From NCBI GenBank assembly GCA_949361645.1, contig OX442424.1, positions 3,877,563-3,941,562 on the forward strand: a stretch of DNA of 64,000 nt, in the 5' to 3' direction. Under the pieces are notes generated by a model. It was not told the DNA's origin. It did not search any database and saw only the letters and a list, made by a program, of their open reading frames with translations. Below, piece after piece: positions 42,201 to 51,727 of this stretch (position 1 is its first letter; each line of letters opens with the position of its first letter). The DNA is from Spongilla lacustris. Its lineage: Eukaryota; Porifera; Demospongiae; Spongillida; Spongillidae. Both the position numbers and the translations under genes were made by a program.

Positions 42201-43016
42201 GATGACTTCGTTGGAGAGTCCCAACATGAAGACTTGACCAGCAGTGATGTGAGTGGGCCTGGGGAAGAGTGTCCTTAAGTAGACCTGGGGAAGAGTGTGG
42301 TCTCAAGTGGGCCTTGAGTGGTCGGCCTGGGGAAGAGTACAGCACTTTATATACCTAGTCCTTTTGCAGGATTATGATTGGAGGAAATATGCCACTAGTG
42401 TGGAGGCAGAAGAGCATTCTGACACATCTCTGCGCACACGGCTGGCCCAGGCTGCTGGAGGGGACACCTTGGAGGTGCTGCCTGTGGTGGTGCAGTCCTC
42501 CCAGAGCAACAGTAGTGAACTAGGAAGCACTCTGTCTGAGAGCACAGTGAGTCGTGGTCATGTGACTTTGTGTCTGTGGTCATGTGACTTTGTGTCTGTG
42601 GTCATGTGACTTCCAACAGGCATTTGACGATTCTATTGAACGACAAAAGGATTCAAAGAGACGTTTGCTTGATACATTGGATGTTAGATAAGGTCTGATT
42701 GTGCATGGGTGTGGCCTGATTGTGTGTGGGCGTGGCCTGCTTGTGTGTGGGTGTGGCGTGATTGTGTGTGGGCGTGGCCTGCTTGTGTAGTGGTGTGATC
42801 TGATTGTGTGGAGGTGTGGCCTGATTGATTCCTTTTGTTCCCTTAGGGGAATGGGTGAAGCCACTAGTCCAGCAGTTGGCAGGACAATGGAAGTGGGCAG
42901 TACCCACGTCCCCAGTGAAGTGCAAGCTTGGGGACCAGGAGCTGCAATTGGTGTATGACCCTCAACTTAGCTGTTACTTTGATCCAGTCACGCATAAGTA
43001 CTATGAACTGCTTTAG
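39277..43016 (+). pseudogene. CFAP20DC: CFAP20DC (C3orf67)-like gene with stops and a frameshift
   Basis: Human CFAP20DC carries an N-terminal CFAP20-like domain. Exons: 39277-39297 (MFKSEYQ), 39352-39536 (MEVFSSQG, KSYVFILEGG, MQLPKSEK), 39591-39650, 39722-39814 (RRRLHFST then, in another frame, VDPLNARVPLPG), 40752-40973 (WVNLSLDLDSYVAGLFKG, LLRRIFTLHDLPPDT), about 41156-41255 (SHVAFGAKIPVPEH), about 41870-42248 (acidic, disordered), 42370-42546 (DYDWRKYA), 42620-42692 and 42847-43016 (YFDPVTHKYYELL, stop). Lesions: TGA 39406-39408 where relatives have Trp, a 1-nt frame loss in 39722-39814, TAG 40902-40904 inside an exon whose length is a multiple of three, and TAA at the end of 42620-42692. 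Gene order and splice sites are otherwise kept, so this is either a young pseudogene or a region with sequence errors. Confidence 0.7.
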
Positions 43017-43322
43017 TAAATGTAGCCCCGCCCACTACCTCCATGGCCCCGCCCACTACCTCCATATTTATCACTTCATGTCATCACAAAGTTCATTCAA
43101 AGGATGATGTTATTAATATTGCCAGTTAAGTAGTTACTTATCTACCAGAAGTCCACAGACATGCACCAAGTATTACATCATCACATCTTTATGCTGCCAC
43201 CAAAGGAATCAATTGAATGGATTTTAAGATGGAATTGACGATCAAGTATTGTGTGCTCAATATAGGAATTAATTATTAACTACATACATTAATACAATCT
43301 TGCTATATGTCCAAGCTAAAGT

Positions 43323-44444
43323 TCACACACCAAGACCCCTAGCTAGGATGGCTCGAGCAATGGACCTTGTCAAGGTGAGGTTCATCTTGCTGTACAGGTC
43401 ATGGGTGACCTTGCTCCTCACATACATGTACCCTGAATGTGTGGCTATTCGGCGGGCCAGTAGCGCAAATGTGTTGACTGCCTCCTTCCCCCAATTACCA
43501 TAGGTCTCAACTACCAAGGGAAGACAACTCCAACCAAGCTCAGAGCACTTAGCATTGTTGCTCTGATGTTTGCGTATGGGCACCCCATGCTTCTGCATGG
43601 CTTACATGTATGTACATGTACCTACAATACCTTTACCCTTAAAAGGTGGAGGAAGGCAGTGGTCTTACACTTGACATGTTTTAATGCAGAACTGGGTAGG
43701 TATGTGGTAAGCCAGTTGCATTGGACTTCATTGTAACATCTCCATTGATAGCAACATCTTTGCATGGGTCAGTCAAGTGTTCACTCTGGTTTTGCTGCTG
43801 AGTTGGCTGAAACACAGAAAGAAGGCGAGCTTTATTGGATACAGAGGAAGCATCCAATAGTGACCTCAAGGATTAGAGATCAATACAACCTGAAAGGTTT
43901 TTCTGGTGAACTGGAGACTCTGGTACGTACTGAAGTTGAACGCTAATCCGCTTGTGACTCAAGCTATATCTACTGGTATGGACAATAACACTGGTGGCAC
44001 ATCGTTTGCATATCTGCCCATTTAAGGACTGATCTACGGACTTGGGGACATCATAGCCCAGCAGGTATTGAAGGTGTCAATAGCACGAGTAAGGTGGTGA
44101 TTACCCTCTACAGCACAGCCAGTGGCACAAACTGAGGCAGTATAGGCTGCACTAGAGTGGAGCGCAACAGAACATAAACCAAGCCCACCATACTTCAGAC
44201 TCAGTTGAGCCTGCTGCCAAGCAGAGTCAGTTAGCTCCAGTACAAAGGAGAAGACAAAACATCCTCTGACTTCGGCATCACAGGCTGTCAGAGGGTCAAA
44301 GGATAGGCTTGGAGGCATACTCCTTGCAAGGTGCACCAGCTTGCTCAATGCAGAGCCATCTTGAAATTCAGATGATATTGGAAAAGTGTCTTGCTGACTA
44401 TGCTCATTATTTATGACCATGTACATACATGTATTTGGTGACAA
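43323..44444 (-). pseudogene. Decayed RT-RLE retroelement fragment (copy 3)
   Basis: Three minus-strand pieces align in order with the retroelement at 4437-7175. 44034-44444 has SKLVHLARSMPPSL and QLSLKYGGLGLCSVALHSSA (its residues ~487-552). 43681-43869 has ARLLSVF and NGDVTMKSNATGLP. 43323-43598 has CSELGWSCLPLVVETYGNWG and LTRSIARAILARG (its last ~75 residues). The RT core is absent and the frame is broken several times. Confidence 0.75.
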
Positions 44445-44809
44445 AAATAATCTAATAACTGGTTTTTAATCACATGGAGGCTAACTAATGTCAACTGATA
44501 ACTATTGAAATAGCTCCACTTAGGGGTCAGCATAAGCTATGTGGCAGTGTTACAAGCATTGCACCATCCAGCTGCAATTGAATTTAGCACATTTATAACC
44601 TTGATAGTATGAATTATTATACAATATTGATAGCCCTGACACGTTATCGATATATATATCGGACCAAAAACAGGTATATCTTCTGTGTCTGTGATTGCGG
44701 GACGTTTACAAAGGTGGGGATATTTCTAGCAGGATATCAGTATGATATAGTATACAAGTCAACATTGCAACATGGAAATGCTGACGGACTATATCCAGAT
44801 ATCCGTCGG

Positions 44810-45209
44810 CTGGTCTGAAACAACCTGAAGCCGAGGACGAGAATATGGATGACGAGCGTATCTTAGCCTTCTAGGAACCGCAATTGGCAGGTTATCCACT
44901 ATCAGTAGAAGCATAGATATTAGACTGGAATCTATGGTAGAAGATGTTGAGAGGGGGACGATGTCTGATGCATTACTGAGGGAGGTGTTGGAATTTACCA
45001 GAAACGGGTGGAAAGACAAGGAAACAAAGCGAGACGATCAATTGAGACCATATTTTAGTCGAGATGAGCTATCTATCGAAGGAAACTGCTTGATGTGGGC
45101 CGGGGATCAGGGTTTTAATACCTCCCCAAATGAGAGGATTTATCCTGCAGCTGCGCAGAGCTACTTTCACCAGTACTTTATGTGGCTATTTTATTGCAGG
45201 GAAGGGTAG
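44810..45209 (+). pseudogene. Ty3/gypsy pol fragment (RNase H to integrase linker)
   Basis: LLREVLEFTRNGWKDKETK and LRPYFSRDELSIEGNCLMW match the short stretch between RNase H and the integrase zinc domain in gypsy-type pol. The frame ends at 45209, 27 bp before the target duplication of the hAT-like element at 45244. No LTR was found. Confidence 0.55.
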
Positions 45210-45243
45210 TGGTGGCCTGCGGCCTTAACACGTGGGGTACCAC

Positions 45244-46029
45244 CAGTGATGCCGCGGCCAGCACAAACCGTCCGTGACCGTATTCATTTGACGGTTTTTG
45301 ACGGCCGACCGTGACCGGGAAGCTTACCGATCACGTGATTAAACCGTGAAAAATAATTGGCCGTCAAATTTATTTGCTGGCCGTCCGTGGCCGTCAGAAC
45401 TTTTGACGGTCCATTAATTCTATTCACGTCACTAGCGTCACGTGAAGGAGATTTTTTCCCTGCGTGGCAAATGTCGTCTTTCCAAGAACCTTTGAGGATA
45501 AGCCACCTGATAGCGCGGTGAAGTCTGCAGCAAACCCACCCGACTGTCACCAACACGTGGCTATGTAACTATTTAAATTTTTATTATTTACGTTGTCCCC
45601 CTCGCCATGACATAGTCTCGTCCCCAGCCTCGTAATATGCATCCGCTGCTGCCGAATGTGAGTCTGGGGACGCGACTTTTATTCCACGTGCGAGCGAGTT
45701 TTCTCCCAGTTGAGACTCATTGTGGAGATGGAGGATGGATCCAGCCAGGATTGATCTGTGGTTCTCTTTCTCAGCTGCAATAAAGCCTTTAGTTAATTGA
45801 ATCTGTTCTTTCACACTTGTTTTGCTATGCCCATGCATACCACGTGCATGCCAAACTTCTATAATGACCGTCCGTGACCGTATTAAAATTTTGACGGTTG
45901 ACGGCCAGCCGTGTACGTGACCGTATTGAAATCATACGGTCCATCTTTGACCGTGAACGTGACCGTCTATATCCAAACGGCCAGCCGTGAACGCGACCGG
46001 ATTGTCAAAAGCTGGCCGCGGCATCACTG
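45244..46029. mobile_element. Non-autonomous hAT-like element with perfect 8-bp target duplication
   Basis: The ends are CAGTGATGCCGCGGCCAGC (45244-45262) and its mirror GCTGGCCGCGGCATCACTG (46011-46029). They are flanked by identical GGTACCAC (45236-45243 and 46030-46037), the 8-bp duplication of hAT insertion. Subterminal blocks hold many copies of CCGTGACCG/CGGTCACGG (e.g. ACCGTCCGTGACCGTATT at both ends), as expected for transposase-binding arrays. Only 786 bp, with no transposase frame. Confidence 0.85.
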
Positions 46030-46037
46030 GGTACCAC

Positions 46038-46768
46038 CCCTACCACGGTCAGCATTTCTTGCTTGCGAATTCATGTATTTATACAGAGTGTTCCTCAAGG
46101 TAAATCATTTATAAATTGACCACAAAAGTTCATTAACCAATAATCATTGCAAAATTAATGATCTAATGATGTGATTTTAAATTCATAATCAACAAAATAA
46201 AATCAAAATTAACAAATGAACAATACTACATGTAACTGCGGAATTTATTAATAAATTAAAACCACTAATCAAGAAACAATGGCCTCTAAATCAAGCACGT
46301 TGCAAATTTTAAATACACTTAGCAGCGTTTAAGTAACCACCCACCCTACATTTATTAACACTAAATTGAAATGAATAGGGTTTTGAGACATTTATCAATA
46401 TTAGTTAAACATTAAAGATTAAAAAAATTCACCAGCATGTTTCCTTTGCTGGTAAAACCAATTACTAGTTAATTAGGTGCTTGTGGTTAATAATTTTCCT
46501 TGATTGAGGAAAACCCTGTATATCACTAAACAAATTGAACAGCAAAGCTGTGTGTGCTAGCAAGGGGGAATCCCCCCCCCCCCCCCCCCCCCGCTCCTCC
46601 GTTCACCAATCATTTATAGTGTTACTGTGGGTGTGCGTGCCAATCCGTACACTACAATGTATATGTGATATGACTACTTGGATTTGTCAAAATCCTTGAT
46701 GACTTCAGAAGTTAAAAATATAACTGAAGGTAACCTTTGTAATACTACATGTATATGAACATGTAATG
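46038..46768. other. AT-rich DNA without a gene
   Basis: Long AT-rich stretch (46100-46550), then a C tract (about 46574-46592). No exon recognised. Confidence 0.4.
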
Positions 46769-47049
46769 TCACATGACCACATACATGTATGTAATGTCAC
46801 ATAACCACATGTTCAATGCCTTAAAACCCTCTACCACATAGTTAGGGTGGACAACCAGTCCTTGCAGCATACGTGATCTTTCATAAACAGAATCTATAAT
46901 CATTTTACTTGCTGGTCCAACACCTCATCCATGGTCTCCATGTCTGCCTTGTTGCCCTCCAGGTACCAGTCCACTAGCTCCATACGTCTGATGCCACTCC
47001 CCCTAAGTGGGCGGTGCCTGATATGCAGTACCAGCAGGTTGGCTATGGA
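46769..47049 (-). pseudogene. MCM6-like C-terminal exon with a frameshift
   Basis: Minus-strand reading after a GGTAG acceptor gives SIANLLVLHIRHRP, RRMELVDWYLEGN and, in the next frame, MIIDSVYERSRMLQGLVVHPNYVVEG. This follows the end of replicative helicase subunit MCM6 (NLLVLHLRK...ELVNWYLKE...VVNPNYL). The two frames join at GTAAAATG near 46902; one more A would restore continuity, so a single-base loss in an A run is likely. Upstream MCM6 exons were not found in the window. This could be a retained gene end with a sequence error or an isolated fragment. Confidence 0.55.
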
Positions 47050-47385
47050 CTACCATTTCTATACAATTATAATTACAACTAGCAGCACAATACTGTAGCT
47101 TGTAATGGCAATCTGATACTTTGAGCCACCCTAAGGGAGAAGGTAATCAAACAAGACCACCATCCAAATACTGTGATACAATACTTACATGTGCCCAACT
47201 GACAGTTTAAATTAATGTCACTTCCAATGATATGGGAAGGTGCATCTTTTTTAAATTTAAAGTTTAAATTAAGTGAAAAACATTTCATGATGTGTTATCG
47301 TAGGAAAGCTATTAACATGGATGTTTTCCCACCGGTTTATCCATTTTTTTATTAATAAACGTATAATTCAAATCTTCCTAACTTC

Positions 47386-47625
47386 CTGTTCAGGAACACT
47401 CACTCGCGCCCCCTCAATATGACCATCTCTTCATATCGAGGGGGCGGGAGTGAGTGTTCCTGAACAGGTGCTCAAAGTACACAGCTGTGCCCATAGGGGC
47501 CTGGAGGAGGTCACCGTTCATCTGCGAGCACATAAGCTCCACCTACCTCCTCCAGGCACCTATGGAAACTACTTTGAGCACCTGTTCAGGAACACTCACT
47601 ATGACCATCTCTTGGCGGGACCCTG
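47386..47625. repeat. Nested palindromes
   Basis: CCTGTTCAGGAACACTCACT (from 47387) is mirrored at 47448-47468, and a third copy in the first orientation occurs at 47581-47600. GGTGCTCAAAGTA (47467) and CCTGGAGGAGG (47501) are mirrored by CCTCCTCCAGG and TACTTTGAGCACC. The structure can fold in alternative hairpins. Confidence 0.75.
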
Positions 47626-47776
47626 AGCTCAAGTGAGTCATGTTACCATGGTGAGGGGCTGACGGCACTTTGAGATTTATGAATATAGGATACATGTTCA
47701 TGTACATGTGTATGAGGTCAATACAATCCACCTTCATTCTGATCTACATCCGCTCTAGACCTGACACAGTTCTGTT

Positions 47777-48739
47777 CTATGCTGCATCGATATTAATACT
47801 ATTGATCACCTCTTCTGAAAGACCTGTAAATAAAGAAATGGTTTGAGTATCTGTTGATTGAAGTTTCATACGTTTTGCACATTCTATAACGCCTTGTTCA
47901 AAGCTATTACGAATCACACTATCTAAGTTTGCTAGCTTGTCATCTTCGTATCCTAACTGCAGCCTCTCAGCCTCAGTAAGCCGACTTGCTGTTACAAAGG
48001 CATCTTTCAATGCAGCAGTTTGAGTTGTCCTGATCGTAATATTTGTATTTGTAGACAGACTTATAACGCCATCACCCAATTGTTGCATTTGTACTTCCTC
48101 ACCATCCTTGCATGTTAGCAGCATAAGCCATCCTTTTAAATTGTCTTCATATTGATCACCTGCATCTGCAATGGAAAGGTATGGCCTTACACGAGTAAGA
48201 TCGACAAATATATATTTCTGCAAAAACTGAGTAGCTAAATTTTGACTTTCAACATGACACATTCCAAAGTGATGAATTCCATTTGGTGAGCGGAACTGTT
48301 CCAAAAATTCATACCTAAAGTCAACTAACACTATGGTCGTTACAGGATAAATACCGTGCAAATACCGATCTCCTCGAATTGCTGTCCTTGATTTCTTCCA
48401 CGTATCCAAAAATACTTCTGATGAATAAATCTGAATACGATTGAGAAATGAATTACCCCGCATAGTGTAGCGACATACTTCAACAATGATATGAGTGCCA
48501 TTGGACAATATACAGTGAAGGTCAAGAACTGTTGAGTTGAACATACTGTCATTGTGACCCAGATATTCATTGTCTGCTACAGTCAAGTCAGTGATTTTCC
48601 TATTGCCATCGCCATCATGTAACCCAAGTAGTGAATTCAGCATATCAATAGTGCAGGCTATATTGCTTTTGAAGATCTTCTTGAACATAAAATCGCTCAC
48701 TGGTGAGACCATGGTAAGTGTCTCCTTTGCCATTGCCAT
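47777..48739 (-). CDS. Rpn/PDDEXK_2-type nuclease (transposase-like), intact
   Basis: The 320-residue intact frame starts at ATG 48739, right after a GTTGTAG acceptor-like site, so a 5' UTR intron is possible. The N-terminus SPVSDFMFKKIF, then MLNSLLGL, is the signature of the Rpn/PD-(D/E)XK transposase-like family, common in bacteria as recombination-promoting nucleases. The catalytic region is STVLDLHCILSNGTHIIVEV: Asp then Glu are kept, but the usual Gln/Lys after Glu-x is Cys (EVCRY), so activity is uncertain. The middle has RIQIYSSEVFLDTW and YPVTTIVLVDFRYEF, also typical. No inverted repeats flank it directly. Horizontal origin from bacteria with later domestication or spread is plausible; I infer this from family distribution only. 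Confidence 0.8.
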   Translation of the reverse strand: MAMAKETLTMVSPVSDFMFKKIFKSNIACTIDMLNSLLGLHDGDGNRKITDLTVADNEYLGHNDSMFNSTVLDLHCILSNGTHIIVEVCRYTMRGNSFLNRIQIYSSEVFLDTWKKSRTAIRGDRYLHGIYPVTTIVLVDFRYEFLEQFRSPNGIHHFGMCHVESQNLATQFLQKYIFVDLTRVRPYLSIADAGDQYEDNLKGWLMLLTCKDGEEVQMQQLGDGVISLSTNTNITIRTTQTAALKDAFVTASRLTEAERLQLGYEDDKLANLDSVIRNSFEQGVIECAKRMKLQSTDTQTISLFTGLSEEVINSINIDAA

Positions 48740-49299
48740 TCTACAACAAAATACATACATACATGACAGGATCTCCACCATAACACGTCACTGCACACAT
48801 GATTATCACCTATGGTCACCCATTGCACTCATGGTCACCCTTATTTGAACTCATTGCTCGATTACTTTCCCATTAACCTTGGTTTTACTACTACGCTAGG
48901 GTCAAACAATAGCAAGCGGTACGATCTCAAGTTCTAGATATATAATTAAAAGGCTCAGAAGCGTACAGTGTGTTCGCTTAGGACCTTGCTAGTCTAATCA
49001 TAGCCTCCAGAATGGAAACGAACAGAAGAACCAAACAGGAACATAGGATATAGCCGGCCTGCTATTAACTCTCAAGTCATTTATAATTAAAAGGAAGGCT
49101 TAACAAGAAGCTAGCCTGCGTACAGTACGCGCTTCTCGTAGCTAGCAAAATAATACGTTCTTAATTTCAGAAAGACAAAATAGCACAATGAAACCACATG
49201 CAGTAGTACTAGTACAAACACAATGCAAATAACAAGCAAACACATCCTGAGATTCTCATCTCACCTCACCTCAACATAGGTTTAACCCTTGTGCATATA

Positions 49300-49497
49300 C
49301 AGGGTGTCCAAAAGAACCTACAGGGTTAAAAGCGAAATAACTCTTGATATAAAAGTCTAGTATTTTAAAACTATTGTCTGAGGATTCGGGAAATTGCCCG
49401 AACCCTAGGACTTAGTTTCAAAATACTAGACTTTTATCTTCATCCTGTCAAGAGTTGTTTCGCTTTTAACCCTGTAGGTTCTTTCTGGGACACCCTG
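49300..49497. mobile_element. 198-bp MITE with TA target duplication
   Basis: CAGGGTGTCCAAAAGAACCT and the following ~30 bp are mirrored at the right end (AGGTTCTTTCTGGGACACCCTG). TA flanks both sides (49298-49299; 49498-49499). The two arms make up most of the element. The terminal sequence and the TA site fit the Tc1/mariner superfamily. Confidence 0.8.
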
Positions 49498-49544
49498 TAC
49501 ATGTAGCTGATTGAAGTTTAGAAGGGTGAATCTTGCTGAGATAC

Positions 49545-49880
49545 TTTTACAAGTGAGAAGAAACATAATCTCCAACATTTATTGTACTAGATAAGAGCCC
49601 AAGGATGTGTTTGTTATTATTCTGTGTGTCTAACACAAACACACACACACACACACACACATACAAACACACACGCACACAATACCCCCCAACATCTATA
49701 ATTGAAGAGAACATTTTAACCATTCCATCCTTCAAGTGTAGTTGTATAAACTTGAATATTACTGAGCAACTAAAATAATTGGAAACATGTTCAGCTCTAT
49801 TACATGTACATGTAGCTGAAATACATCTATCTGTTTCTTAATGCTTAATGCTAAGGGCTTGGTCACATGACACACTCCCC
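49545..49880. repeat. Repeat segment A, inverted copy at 56745-57090
   Basis: Includes a CA microsatellite (49629-49662), ATCTATAATTGAAGAGAACA and TACATGTACATGTAGCTGAA. The reverse complement lies at 56745-57090 with a much longer TG tract. Confidence 0.75.
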
Positions 49881-50206
49881 TGTACAGTACCCTTGAAGTT
49901 TTACAAAACACGAATGTATACATGTACATAGGTATATACACCACCTATGGTACCATATAGCAGAAAAAGATAAACTAAGGAATTAGGTATGTGCACTAGT
50001 AATATACTGCCTTAATTTACATCTTTCTTTCATATAGGCATTGGTAAGAGCATAATAAAAAAATTGCGTAATGAAAGAAACATAGAATAGTCATTTATAC
50101 GGTCCACCCATGCGTAAACGTAAACGAGTTTCTCTAGATCGTTCTATCCAAATTAGATTTGCAATTTTGTAAGAGGCACAATTTAGGTTTTACACATTTT
50201 GGCTAC

Positions 50207-50409
50207 CTTGGAATATCCATTGTATCATCCTGCATGATAACAGTATTATCAATGATATAATGTGCTGCACATTTAACTTGTGTTGATGAAGCTGTAATTT
50301 GTTCCTCCGGCTTAAAATTTATAAAGCCAACACTTTGGTCAGCATCAAGATTATGTACTGGTGCTATTTCTAACTTTTGTTGAGATTTTATGGCCACATA
50401 AGAACCAAA
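50207..50409 (-). CDS. Unrecognised internal exon
   Basis: A minus-strand open segment of 203 bp between a good acceptor (GCTTTTACAG) and a good donor (CCAAG|GTAGCC). Its product contains FGSYVAIKSQQKLEIAPVHN and PEEQITASSTQVKCAAHYII. No domain is recognised. Neighbouring exons on the same strand could not be joined with confidence (a candidate at about 50942-51110 abuts the mariner-like element). Confidence 0.4.
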
Positions 50410-50835
50410 CTGTAAAAGCAGAAACATACGCAACAGCACACACTATGATCCAATATGATGATGCAAAGCACATCTTTCTATAAAACTGCAATCTTCCCCA
50501 TTACTAATACTTACAGGTGTTTAAATGAATAATGCACACAGCTAGAAGCTCACAATATTACATTTTGAAAGCACACCTTATTTAGCACAGAGGTTTTCAT
50601 ACCTAAACAGTATGCGCAATCATGTTGTGCAAGATTACATAACTGGATAGGTATTGAAAGCACACCCTCACATAACAAAACAAGATAATACCCATATGTT
50701 GGTCCACACTGACCTGGGAACTTGCATGCATTCCCTCTCTTAAAAGAGCAGTCTTTCTATGAAAATCTAGCCAAAAACTTGACACGATTGAGTTGATAAG
50801 CACACCATGATATAAAAACATCAGTAACATAAGAG

Positions 50836-50867
<32 letters not shown>

Positions 50868-51727
50868 ATTTTCTTTTCTACCACTCTGATAAGCACACTG
50901 AATGTGAAAAACTGGTTTATAAGAGTATTAGTACATTGCTTCTATACCCCTTCACATTTCAAAAGCATACCGAGAATGCATAATTGACTATCAGTGGCAA
51001 AGTTAAATGCAGCCTTGTCCAAATTTAGGAGCTTACTGCATTCAGTTCTAGCAGGCAAGAGATAAAGCCATTGAAAAGCAGGAGTACATTGCACTAGTAG
51101 ATGTTGCCAATATAGTGCTCCAAATGATAAGCTGCCAAAACTGACTTTTTCAGTTATTGGTCTTTTGAACCAATCATACTTAAAGCAGGGCAATTACTTT
51201 TTCTGATTCAGCAAACACTTTTGTGTAAGAATCTGTGTTGTTAATTCAATTAGCACATGTAAACAAAGCTTGGCTAAGTGTAAACAAATCACGGTCAAAA
51301 TCTCATTTTTCAATTATAATTCCCCCCAGGAATGTAACTATCAATTCAAATTTATTTTATGAGTACAACATTAGGTCTTCTATATATATAGTTGATTTGG
51401 TGTCTTAAGTCCTACTGGTTGGGAAGATCGGTACGGATTGATGAAATTTTCGAGGACGTTCGCGGTTCGCTGAAATTCGGACGATTTAGTTCGACTTAAG
51501 AAATAATTTTTACATATTGTTACAGAAAAGTGGTAGGAGCATCTGTGTATATCTTTTTTATTATGTACGGCGTTTGCGAAGGTTTGCAATACGAGATAGA
51601 AAGCTAAAAAGTCATACGAAATTGATTTATTCGTTCCTCTCCGTAAGCTATTGCTTTCGTGACGTCACAGTCGAGCTGGCTTCATTTTATTCATTCCCTT
51701 GAGGTGCGTTGTAACTGGAGTTTGCGA

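Noticed and set aside
44934..45209. A host gene exon
   Set aside because: FTRNGW and the PYFSRDELS motif match the gypsy pol linker, so it is transposon debris.
45584..45838. Minus-strand frame of 84 residues inside the hAT-like element as a captured gene
   Set aside because: No recognisable domain and no splice context; composition alone is not enough.
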